A stretch of DNA of 64,000 nt from Hymenobacter sp. DG25B (lineage in GTDB: Bacteria; Bacteroidota; Bacteroidia; Cytophagales; Hymenobacteraceae): assembly GCF_000801315.1 (NCBI RefSeq), contig NZ_CP010055.1:121053-185052 (forward strand). Reading direction: 5' to 3'. Both the position numbers and the translations under genes were made by a program. The stretch's first letter is position 1; each line of letters begins with the position of its first letter. This document shows, piece by piece, positions 44,075 through 51,084 of this stretch. Below the pieces are notes generated by a model, which worked only from the letters and a program-made list of their open reading frames with translations, had not been told where the DNA came from and searched no databases.

Positions 44075-44332
44075 ATGATGGAAACGCCTGCTTATCCGAC
44101 TCCCCAGTTTGGCCCGCGTGAGCAAACCCGCGAGCAGCGGCAGTTTATCATCAGCCAGTCGCTGGGCATCACCCGCAGCCAGGGACCCTACGAAGTACCG
44201 GTCTGGCAGCAACAGCTGCACGATGAGTATATCGCGGGCACCATCGACCTGCAGCAGATTCGACTCCGGACCGAGGCGCACCGGCAGCAGGAGCTGGCGC
44301 GCAGCAGCGCTTCCAAAGCCAATAGCCTGTAA
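44075..44332 (+). CDS. VbhA-like antitoxin
   Basis: An 85-residue helical protein 90 bases upstream of a Fic gene. Its pattern (QRQFIISQSLGITRSQGPYE, then YIAGTIDLQQIRLRTEAHRQ) fits the VbhA antitoxin fold, where a Ser-x-x-x-Glu-Gly motif reaches into the Fic active site. Here the motif reads SQSLGI with Gly31 in the place of Glu, so inhibition may work otherwise or be weakened. The gap to the Fic gene and same strand support a toxin-antitoxin pair. It follows the coupling-protein gene by 77 bases. Confidence 0.7.
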   Translation: MMETPAYPTPQFGPREQTREQRQFIISQSLGITRSQGPYEVPVWQQQLHDEYIAGTIDLQQIRLRTEAHRQQELARSSASKANSL

Positions 44333-44422
44333 ACCAGTTGAAGGCTTCCTGTTGTTTCGTGCCCTGGTTGAGCAACGCCGGCGGGCCAGGCAGGAAAAGG
44401 CGTGGGCCGCGTATTTACCGGT

Positions 44423-45769
44423 ATGGCTGACAAATTTACCGACCCTGTGACGGGGGTGCTGCTAAACAAGCTCGGCCTCCGGGATGCCGCCGAGCTGGAT
44501 GCGGCCGCCAAACGCTACTCCCTCAGCCGCCTGCAGGAGCTGGCTTCGGGGCAGTTCGGCCCCCAGGGCGCAACCTTTGACGCCCCGCGCCTACGGGCCG
44601 TGCACCAGCACCTGTTTCAGGATACGTTTGATTGGGCCGGCCAAACCCGCCGGGAAGCCGGTTTCCAGGGAGTGAAGGCGGCCGACCTGCCGGGCACCAC
44701 CGCCGTGCCCATGCACTTTGCGCCCTTTGAGCGCATCGACCAGCGGCTGAACGCGCTGGGCGAGCAGCTCAAGCTTGAAAATAACCTGAAGGGCCTGCCT
44801 ACGCCCGAGACCTTTGCTGAGCGGGCCGCTTATTACTTCGACCACTACAACCACGTGCACGCCTTCCGCGAGGGCAACGGCCGCACGCTTCAGGCCACCT
44901 TCGCTGAAATAGCTTACCAGGCCGGCTACCAGGTCGACTTCAACCGCGAGCATGAAAAGCTCAACCCCGCCCGGGATCAGGGCATCGTGAGCCTGCACGG
45001 GGCCGGGCACAAGGAGCTGGACCTGCAGGCCCTGCGCGACTTGTTTGCCCGCAACACGACGCCCTTGCCCGGACCGGAAGCCGAAGCAGCCCGCCATCCC
45101 AGTCAGGCCCGCCCACTGACGGAAGGGCCCACGCCCGCCGTCCGGCAAATTGAGCAGCTGCATGAGCTGGTGGCCGCGGCGCCCGCTATGCAGCAGCTCG
45201 TGGCCGGCGTCGACTACCGCCGCAATCATCGCGCTGATGCGCTGCTAGTTCAGGTGCTTGATATTGACCGCGACCCCCAGGCAAGCCTGAACCAGCACGC
45301 GCCTTATCTGCACCAGCTGCTGCAGGAGGTGAGAGAGGACAAACGCTTTCAGGACCCGGACTCGCAGCGAGAGGCCGCTCGCTTCGGGGCTGCGCTGGCA
45401 GCTCTGCAGCCACCGGCCCAAACCGTAGCTGTAGCAGCTGCGCCGGGTATAACCACCCAGCAGTCCCATCCTTCGTTGACGGCAACGTTCGGGCGGGCGG
45501 CCAAACAGCTAAGCGAAGGACTCGACGAGCAGGGATACCCCGGCCCGGCCGATACTTTATTGCGGACGGCAAAAAACGTGGAGAAGCTGAACTACCTGGG
45601 CGGGGCCAACTTGCAGGCAGTGGCCGAGGCATTAACCAGAGCCGAGAAGATACCGGCATTAGCCGAGGAGGCCGCCATCCTACGGGGCGCCGGACGCAGT
45701 TTGCAGGAAGCGCAGCGCACGGCTACGTCACCGGCGCCGAGCCGTGAGAATGAGGGCCTAGAACGGTAG
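44423..45769 (+). CDS. fic: VbhT-like Fic toxin with a long C-terminal extension
   Basis: ATG 44423 (MADKFTDPVTGVLLNKLG) is preferred over a GTG at 44402. Residues ~1-210 form a Fic domain of the VbhT/BepA kind: LRAVHQHLFQDTFDWAGQTR, VPMHFAPFERI, then the core HAFREGNGRTLQATF (44859 onward) with catalytic His and GNGR. The final Arg of the usual motif is Gln. The C-terminal ~240 residues are helical, Ala- and Gln-rich, without a family I know. In Bartonella VbhT a C-terminal BID domain takes the toxin through a conjugation channel. The place beside the coupling protein suggests a comparable transferred effector or an addiction role. Confidence 0.75.
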   Translation: MADKFTDPVTGVLLNKLGLRDAAELDAAAKRYSLSRLQELASGQFGPQGATFDAPRLRAVHQHLFQDTFDWAGQTRREAGFQGVKAADLPGTTAVPMHFAPFERIDQRLNALGEQLKLENNLKGLPTPETFAERAAYYFDHYNHVHAFREGNGRTLQATFAEIAYQAGYQVDFNREHEKLNPARDQGIVSLHGAGHKELDLQALRDLFARNTTPLPGPEAEAARHPSQARPLTEGPTPAVRQIEQLHELVAAAPAMQQLVAGVDYRRNHRADALLVQVLDIDRDPQASLNQHAPYLHQLLQEVREDKRFQDPDSQREAARFGAALAALQPPAQTVAVAAAPGITTQQSHPSLTATFGRAAKQLSEGLDEQGYPGPADTLLRTAKNVEKLNYLGGANLQAVAEALTRAEKIPALAEEAAILRGAGRSLQEAQRTATSPAPSRENEGLER

Positions 45770-45910
45770 GCTTCCATCCATTCCGCATTTAACCCCAGAA
45801 CAGCCAATAAATCTACGTATTGAAGCCGAGTACGAAGCAGCCAGCTGGGAAAATGAGGCGAGCAACAGATTGTCCGAAACAGCCCGCCTCTAACAGTTAC
45901 CTTGCTGCCA

Positions 45911-46108
45911 ATGAAGGACGATGAACTACAGTTTCTGCAGGAACAACTAGAGGCTACCGAATTGCTGCCCTGTGCCATCTGCGGGGAGGAAACGCTACAC
46001 GCTCATATTGAGGTGCTGGAGCGGTACGCACACGCCACGGAGCTATTGATGGAATGTACGGTCTGTGGCTCTCGCCGCACGTGGATGCACCTGAACTCGG
46101 TGGGATAA
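45911..46108 (+). CDS. Small zinc-ribbon protein
   Basis: ATG 45911 gives a 65-residue protein with two CxxC knuckles (LPCAICGEETLHAHI and MECTVCGSRRTWMHL), which together should hold one zinc ion. Small ribbons like this are found in anti-sigma or nucleic-acid-binding plasmid proteins. There is no signal peptide. It stands alone between the Fic gene and the converging rep gene. Confidence 0.65.
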   Translation: MKDDELQFLQEQLEATELLPCAICGEETLHAHIEVLERYAHATELLMECTVCGSRRTWMHLNSVG

Positions 46109-46337
46109 CATTCGCCACAATGCATTTTCCTAAGTGATCGGAAGGCTGCGACAGTTGCTAAGCGACAGACCTGGGAGCAGCTCCATGGCGGTTGGTTCCA
46201 GCAGAAGGATTCTGAGTTACCCATAACGTCTGGCCTACTGGGATGCGCACGGCCCGATAGGCAGCATGAGCGAAGTACCGACCACAATGGCCACCATCCG
46301 GCCTTGGCCATGCCCGTTCTGCCACCGCTTTACTCAC

Positions 46338-47273
46338 TTAGCGCAGGCCCACCATCTTGAGAAAAAGACCGCCCGGGTTCTTATCGGCCTTCACCTTGCC
46401 GGTTTTGTGCTTGTAAGTGAACGAGAACAAGGCATTAAGCTTCTTGGCATCCCCCAGAATCTGGCTGATGAGCTTGGGGTCCCGGATTTCCAGCTCTTCC
46501 AGGTTCTGCAGGGCCCGGCGCTGTTTCTCCTCCTCGGCCCCGTCCTCGAAGGGGATGGGCAGTTGCTGGGGCACCTGGGCATTCACGAAAAAGCGGATGC
46601 TATGGAAGGAACGCCCCTTCTTGATAAGCTCGTAGTTGATGCGCAGGTCGGTGTGCTCGTTGATCTGGGTGGTAGCCACGTCGAGCACGTACTTCTGCAA
46701 AGCAGAAATCTTCTCGTACTGCTCCGGCTCCTGGCCCTTGGGGTCCTTGAGGGCGAGCATAATCTTAAACTCGTCCAGCGTAAAGGTCTTGGTTTCCCCG
46801 ATGTCCTTCCACTGGGAGGCAATCTGGTAGATGCGCTTGGCGTACTTGCTGGACAGGCTGAAAACCGACTGCAGGCGGTAGGAGGTGAAGTTGTTCTTCA
46901 GGTCAATGAGGTAGCGGCGCATGCGCTCAGAGATTTCCAGCTCGATGATGCCCTCGCCCTTTACGTAAAGGGCGGAGGCCAGCAGGCCTACCTGCAGCAC
47001 GTGCTTGTTGTCCTCGATGTGGTACTCGCGGCTGCGCAGGTTGGAGGTTGCCTCCAGCAGGCGCTGGTAGTTCCAGACCCGGCCCGTGAGCTGCTCGAGC
47101 TCCTTAACCCGAATCCGGTAGATGGTGCCCGGCTTGTCTTCCTTGCGCAGCACGGAGAGCAGGGAGAAGACAATGTCCATCTCGCAGGCGCTCATCTCGT
47201 AGCGGGCCGTGGTGATGGCATTGTGCTGCCGGATTTCCAGGAAGGAGGATTCAGTAGTAGCCGGTACGCTCAT
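46338..47273 (-). CDS. Plasmid replication initiator (Rep_3 superfamily)
   Basis: ATG 47273 (MSVPATTESSFLEIRQHNAI). The two winged-helix domains of Rep_3 initiators are visible: ARYEMSACEMDIVFSLLSVL in the first and KYAKRIYQIASQWKDIGETK followed by FTLDEFKIMLAL in the second. The latter is the 'SkYakRiYel' signature of this superfamily. It binds iterons and opens the origin for replication. The iteron clusters directly upstream of the gene support this. A TATATTTG promoter element lies 28 bases before the start. The length of 311 residues is typical. Confidence 0.9.
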   Translation of the reverse strand: MSVPATTESSFLEIRQHNAITTARYEMSACEMDIVFSLLSVLRKEDKPGTIYRIRVKELEQLTGRVWNYQRLLEATSNLRSREYHIEDNKHVLQVGLLASALYVKGEGIIELEISERMRRYLIDLKNNFTSYRLQSVFSLSSKYAKRIYQIASQWKDIGETKTFTLDEFKIMLALKDPKGQEPEQYEKISALQKYVLDVATTQINEHTDLRINYELIKKGRSFHSIRFFVNAQVPQQLPIPFEDGAEEEKQRRALQNLEELEIRDPKLISQILGDAKKLNALFSFTYKHKTGKVKADKNPGGLFLKMVGLR

Positions 47274-47300
47274 AGGGTAAGGATAAATAGCTTCTCTGAC

Positions 47301-47308
47301 CAAATATA
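47301..47308 (-). promoter_or_regulatory. rep promoter -7 element (TATATTTG)
   Basis: On the minus strand TATATTTG matches the Bacteroidota -7 consensus TAnnTTTG exactly, 28 bases before the rep start. The first iteron lies only 30 bases further upstream, so Rep binding could repress its own gene. Confidence 0.6.
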
Positions 47309-47338
47309 AACAACTTGCAGCAGTTAAAAGGAAGCCTT

Positions 47339-47487
47339 CCTTAACATTCTATCCTTTGGCTTACCATCTCTATCCCTACCACTTACGAAAGCTATCCTTT
47401 GGCTTACCGTTTCTATCCTTTGCCTTACGAAAGCTATCCTTTTCACTTACCAAAGCTATCCTTCCTCTTACCAAAGCTATCCTTAAG
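47339..47487. repeat. Replication origin: seven direct iterons
   Basis: Seven repeats of the form CTTACCAAAGCTATCCTTTGG begin at 47339, 47360, 47382, 47403, 47424, 47446 and 47467. The period is 21-22 bases, two turns of DNA. They alternate between AAAGCTATCC and TTTCTATCC/CTCTATCC variants. An AT-rich stretch (47,490-47,760) follows and could be the unwinding region. Confidence 0.85.
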
Positions 47488-47862
47488 TGGGTATAAAAAA
47501 CAGATTTACAATAACTTATGAGCCCTGCAAATAGAGTAAATAAATGACAAATAAATAAATCTCACAAAATTGTTGATGTCGTTTTTACGTAAGGCTTTTA
47601 AAGGGTACAAAATGCGGGAACGAGCAGAAAAGCAACAAGAAAAGGGGGCATTAAACAGTATAAAATAGCATTGCACTATTTAAAGAAAAAATGTACTTTA
47701 TTATACTTTTATTGAGGCTGTATACTTCCTTTTCTCATCTGGTTTTTGGGCTAAGATAGTATAAAAAATACCCTTCCGGCCATTATGCGGCTGTTTTTAT
47801 GATCGTCTAGCTATCCAGCTTCTAATATTTCCAGAGTGCCCGAACCGGATAAGCAGGATTGG

Positions 47863-48236
47863 CGAAAGGATAGAAATGATAAGCCCGCCAGGCCAGACCA
47901 AGCCGAAAGGATAGAAATGGTAAGCTAAAAACCCGGGCTAGCTCGGAAAGGATAGAAATGGTAAGCATTTCCGGGCCCCCAAGGCGGTTTTTAGGTCCAC
48001 AGCAGGCATGCAATAGTGATTCGCTTATTATTTGACTTACCATTTCTATCCTTTTGCAGAGCGACCTGCGAACTTTTCGAGAAAATCCGGCTAATAAGCC
48101 TCCAGCCAGGTAACTAATCCTTATTTAGCCTCCTTATCAGGATATTAAATCTCGAAAATCTCTTTTTCATACTGCTTAGATAGTAGCCTCATCAGCGGTG
48201 GGCAGCGCACCCGGACTTACAAAATCTATCCTTTCG
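47863..48236. repeat. Second iteron cluster with inverted members
   Basis: Three copies of AAAGGATAGAAATGGTAAG in the reverse orientation begin at 47863, 47904 and 47945 (41-base steps, four helical turns). Two more in the forward orientation are at 48036-48056 (CTTACCATTTCTATCC) and 48216-48236 (CTTACAAAATCTATCC). They may act in copy-number control by linking to the first cluster, as handcuffing iterons do. Confidence 0.75.
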
Positions 48237-48279
48237 CCAGTTGGTTGCGGAAACCCCTTGGGTTTAGTCTTTTGTCTGC

Positions 48280-49578
48280 TCATCCCACCATCAGCAAATC
48301 CTCCAGCCGGGTAGTGTATTGCGGGGTACGCCACTGCGCCTGACCCTCCCAGGGTAGGCGTGACTGACCCGGTGGCAGAACCATGGCCGCGAGATGCACG
48401 GTGCCTTTGCCGAAACGGCGGTTTAGGGCATCCAGCTCAGCCATCAGCCTGTTTCGCTTTTCAGAAATGGGTCCCGCTTCAAAAAGCGTGAGCTGGGTCT
48501 GCCCAGCGGGCTCTAAGCCGTCGAGTATCACGCCCGCTTTGGTGTAGCGGTTGCCCGGCTGCCAAAGGCGCCTGAGCGCCGCCCGCGCAAACCGCACCAA
48601 CTCCATCGTGTCATTGGTGGCTACGGGCAGGGTGAGCACGACAGAAGCGGAATACGGCGGGGCTTCCAGCCCGTAGCTGCTCTTGCTCAGAAACACGGTG
48701 ATGAGGTGAGCCGCGTCGCCCTGCCGGCGCAGCTTCTCGGCCGCTCGGGTGGCAAAGGCCGAGACCGCTCCCAACACATCGGGAAAGGCGCTCAGCGGCT
48801 GGCCAAACGTGCGCGAGCAGCAAAGGCTGCGGCGGGCCAAGCTCCCATCCTCACTGGGCAGCAGCCCCTGGCAGGGCTCGCCCCGCAGCTCGCGCACCAG
48901 GCGCTGGCCCACCACCCCACCCAGGTGCTGACGGGCAAACCCGTCGCTGCACCCGGCCAGCTGCGCGGCGGTCAGAATCCCCCGGGCCATCAGCCTCTGG
49001 GCGTACTGCCGGCCGATACCCCAGACATCCTCCACGGCCACCTGCTCCAGGGCCCAGCGGCATTTCTCGTCCGAATCCAGGTAGAGTACTCCTTCCAGCT
49101 CGGGTTTCTTCTTGGCGATGCGGTTGGCCAGCTTGGCCAGGGTCTTGGTCGGGGCGATGCCCACGCAGGTGGGAATACCGGTGCGCACCTTCACATTCGC
49201 CCGCAGCGTGCGGGCCAGCTCCTCCAGACTCGGGTTCACGAAGCGCTCCAGGCCGGAAAGATCCAGGAAGGCCTCATCGATGGAGTAGACCTCCACGGCC
49301 GGCACCACCTGGTTTAGATACCACATCACCCGCCGCGACATGTCCCCGTAGAGGGCATAGTTGCTGGAAAGCACCGTGACATTATGCTGCTCGAGCAGGG
49401 GCTTGACCTGAAAGTAAGGGTCGCCCATCTGCACGCCCAGCGCTTTGGCTTCCGCGCTGCGGGAGATCAGGCACCCATCGTTGTTGGAGAGCACCACCAC
49501 GGGCCTGCCTTCCAGCCGGGGTTGGAACACGCGCTCGCAGGAGACATAGAAGTTATTGCAATCCACTAAGCCAAACAT
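48280..49578 (-). CDS. umuC: UmuC-like Y-family DNA polymerase (Pol V catalytic subunit)
   Basis: The N-terminus (MFGLVDCNNFYVSCERVFQP) has the metal-binding Asp of Y-family enzymes. The second site is YSIDEAFLDLSG near residue 101. The thumb/finger helix-hairpin-helix region (EDVWGIGRQYAQRLMARGI) and a C-terminal DUF4113-like tail complete the usual plan. It copies damaged DNA when complexed with cleaved UmuD. It is 12 bases after the umuD-like gene, so the two form an operon. Plasmid-borne umuDC pairs are common. Confidence 0.9.
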   Translation of the reverse strand: MFGLVDCNNFYVSCERVFQPRLEGRPVVVLSNNDGCLISRSAEAKALGVQMGDPYFQVKPLLEQHNVTVLSSNYALYGDMSRRVMWYLNQVVPAVEVYSIDEAFLDLSGLERFVNPSLEELARTLRANVKVRTGIPTCVGIAPTKTLAKLANRIAKKKPELEGVLYLDSDEKCRWALEQVAVEDVWGIGRQYAQRLMARGILTAAQLAGCSDGFARQHLGGVVGQRLVRELRGEPCQGLLPSEDGSLARRSLCCSRTFGQPLSAFPDVLGAVSAFATRAAEKLRRQGDAAHLITVFLSKSSYGLEAPPYSASVVLTLPVATNDTMELVRFARAALRRLWQPGNRYTKAGVILDGLEPAGQTQLTLFEAGPISEKRNRLMAELDALNRRFGKGTVHLAAMVLPPGQSRLPWEGQAQWRTPQYTTRLEDLLMVG

Positions 49579-49590
49579 GATGCTATCTCC

Positions 49591-50058
49591 TTAATCGCGG
49601 GTGCGCAGCAATGCGCTCAACTTGCCCGGCACCAGCTCGTGCAGCACGTGAGTGACCACGCCCCAGATGCGCACGGCATCGGGCTCGGTAATAGAGTAGG
49701 GGGCATAGGCCGGGTTCTCCGGCCGCAGCCACCACTGGCCCTGCTCGCAGACCAGGCGCTTGACGGTGCACTCGCCTTCCACCACGGCCACCACGATGTG
49801 GTTGTGGTCCGCTTCCAGCTGCTTGTCCACGGCCAGCAAGTCGCCCTCATGGATCTCCGCTCCCTGCATGCTGTCCCCGCTCACGCGCACCAGGTAGGTG
49901 GCATCGGGGTGGCGCAGCAGCAGGCGGTTTAAATCAAAGAGCTCCTCGGCATAGTCGGCGGCGGGGGAGGGGAAGCCCGCCGGCACCCGGCAGCTGAACA
50001 GCGGCAGCCAAAAGGGCGTGGGGGCATCAAAAACGGGGATCAGTTGAACGTTGCGCAT
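49591..50058 (-). CDS. umuD: UmuD-like S24 family protein
   Basis: A LexA/UmuD-type protein of 155 residues. The self-cleavage site is Ala27-Gly28 (CRVPAGFPSP), the nucleophile Ser63 (VSGDSMQG) and the general base Lys100 (CTVKRL). In UmuD, RecA-driven self-cleavage makes UmuD', the partner of UmuC in error-prone synthesis. The gene is first in the operon with umuC. A TATACTTG -7 element at 50081-50088 and a palindrome at 50093-50111 lie just upstream. Confidence 0.85.
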   Translation of the reverse strand: MRNVQLIPVFDAPTPFWLPLFSCRVPAGFPSPAADYAEELFDLNRLLLRHPDATYLVRVSGDSMQGAEIHEGDLLAVDKQLEADHNHIVVAVVEGECTVKRLVCEQGQWWLRPENPAYAPYSITEPDAVRIWGVVTHVLHELVPGKLSALLRTRD

Positions 50059-50080
50059 CCGATAGACAAGAAGGTGTCCA

Positions 50081-50111
50081 CAAGTATACGCCTTACTAAT
50101 AAAATTAGTAA
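50081..50111 (-). promoter_or_regulatory. umuDC promoter with palindromic operator
   Basis: Minus-strand TATACTTG (50088-50081) is one base from the -7 consensus. Just upstream is TTACTAAT-AAA-ATTAGTAA (50093-50111), a perfect palindrome with core CTAATAAAATTAG, in the spacer between -33 and -7. The same core with one base changed occurs at 50422-50434. Confidence 0.6.
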
Positions 50112-50154
50112 TAAAAGACAGAAAAATCCGCCGCTTCCTCCCGTGTTGCCTATC

Positions 50155-50379
50155 CTAGCGCACCGGTGAGGCAACCGGAGTCGGCAGAATGGACAGAATC
50201 TGTAGCCCCAGCAGCCGGGGACTTCGGAACCGGGCATACAAGTCGGCAAAGACTTCGTTGGGTTCTTCCGTATCCGTCTGCAGCGAATAATCGGTCCGGG
50301 TCGTACCCGCGATGATCCCGTTATCTATCCGGGCTAGGACCACTTGGTAGGCCACGCAATAGCAGGGTTTCTTCTTCAT
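50155..50379 (-). CDS. Small hypothetical protein sharing an operator with umuDC
   Basis: A 74-residue protein (MKKKPCYCVAYQVVLARIDN, then NEVFADLYARFRSPRLLGLQ) of no known family. The N-terminus is basic with a CYC pair and the middle is polar. It lies upstream of umuD on the same strand, about 100 bases away. Its promoter (TAGCTTTG at 50417-50424) overlaps a palindrome with the same core as the one before umuD, so the two transcripts are probably controlled together. Confidence 0.55.
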   Translation of the reverse strand: MKKKPCYCVAYQVVLARIDNGIIAGTTRTDYSLQTDTEEPNEVFADLYARFRSPRLLGLQILSILPTPVASPVR

Positions 50380-50416
50380 AAGATCAGGGCGTTAGAAGGC
50401 GAATAGACAACATTTG

Positions 50417-50435
50417 CAAAGCTAATATAATTAGC
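50417..50435 (-). promoter_or_regulatory. Promoter with CTAATAWAATTAG operator upstream of the 74-aa gene
   Basis: GCTAAT-ATA-ATTAGC (50421-50435) is a perfect palindrome sharing CTAATAWAATTAG with the umuDC site. It overlaps a consensus minus-strand -7 element TAGCTTTG (50424-50417), so bound protein would block the promoter. Confidence 0.6.
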
Positions 50436-50533
50436 ATTATATGCTACTATATAGCGCCCAACTATGCCCCTACTTATGCAGTTCCGCATCCCCTAGGTTC
50501 GCCCACTTAGCTAACCGAACCGGTAGGTGCAAA

Positions 50534-50570
50534 CAAAATGCGGTTACACCCCAGGTGTAACCGCATTTTG
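50534..50570 (-). terminator. Hairpin terminator after the Ada-like small gene
   Basis: Perfect 17-bp arms (CAAAATGCGGTTACACC at 50534-50550 and its complement at 50554-50570) around a 3-base loop, 26 bases beyond the stop of the 50596-50853 gene, with AAAA/TTTT ends. Confidence 0.8.
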
Positions 50571-50595
50571 GTAAAGAATCTTCTCGCCGCTGAGA

Positions 50596-50853
50596 CTAGT
50601 AACACTTCTGGCAAGCACGCTTGCCGATTTCCTGGGCGGCACTGACGGACATCTCCCGGACCTCGTGCGTGCAGCGGGTTAAGCCGGCGCACTCTTTGGA
50701 ACTATGATAGGCCACCGAGTTTTTGCTGATACACACATATACTGTCCCCGTGGGGGCAACCTGCTGACTGGATAGCCGGGACAGGCTTAACCCCGCATCT
50801 GCGGGCGCCGCGCCGGAAAACAGAAGGATTGCCGCGAGTAAAAGACTTTTCAT
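50596..50853 (-). CDS. Small exported protein with an Ada-like Cys motif
   Basis: The signal peptide is MKSLLLAAILLFSGAAPADA. The mature part has VYVCISKNSVAYHSSKECAG followed by LTRCTHEVREM and ACQKCY at the end. This C-x-H-C-C-C arrangement is a small metal-binding fold like the Ada zinc domain or the end of some exported nucleases. Similar short proteins (YVC.SK...YH...C.GL..C) are widespread and uncharacterised in Bacteroidota. It should act outside the cytoplasm. A strong hairpin terminator follows directly. Confidence 0.65.
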   Translation of the reverse strand: MKSLLLAAILLFSGAAPADAGLSLSRLSSQQVAPTGTVYVCISKNSVAYHSSKECAGLTRCTHEVREMSVSAAQEIGKRACQKCY

Positions 50854-51031
50854 AGAAGAGGGTAAGAATGGATAAACTGCGTCGCCAGGACGAAGATCCC
50901 GCTTTCCAGTTATCCTACCATCAGCCCTGAAAAATACTTTTTCTACCAGTCACTATCTTAATGCCTATCCTCTGATCATCTTCCCGCTCTGGGAATGAGC
51001 CGGAAACCAGCAAGGTGGTCTACCACTCAAT

Positions 51032-51065
51032 AAAAAGCCCCGTCCGGTACCGGACGGGGCTTTTT
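51032..51065 (-). terminator. Terminator of the large secreted-protein gene
   Basis: Perfect 15-bp arms AAAAAGCCCCGTCCG (51032-51046) and its complement (51051-51065) around GTAC, 19 bases after the stop at 51085 on the minus strand. Confidence 0.9.
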
Positions 51066-51084
51066 CTAACCGTAATAAAATGAC

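Noticed and set aside
46266..47309. Plus-strand open frame (347 codons) opposite the rep gene
   Set aside because: No motif and Leu/Gly/Val-rich composition; the Rep_3 signature is on the minus strand.
47339..48236. Evenly spaced repeats as a CRISPR array
   Set aside because: The units are contiguous at 21-22 bases with no unique spacers, some are inverted, and they lie next to a Rep_3 gene; no cas genes are present.
48706..49317. Plus-strand open frame (203 codons) opposite umuC
   Set aside because: No motif; umuC on the minus strand is certain.
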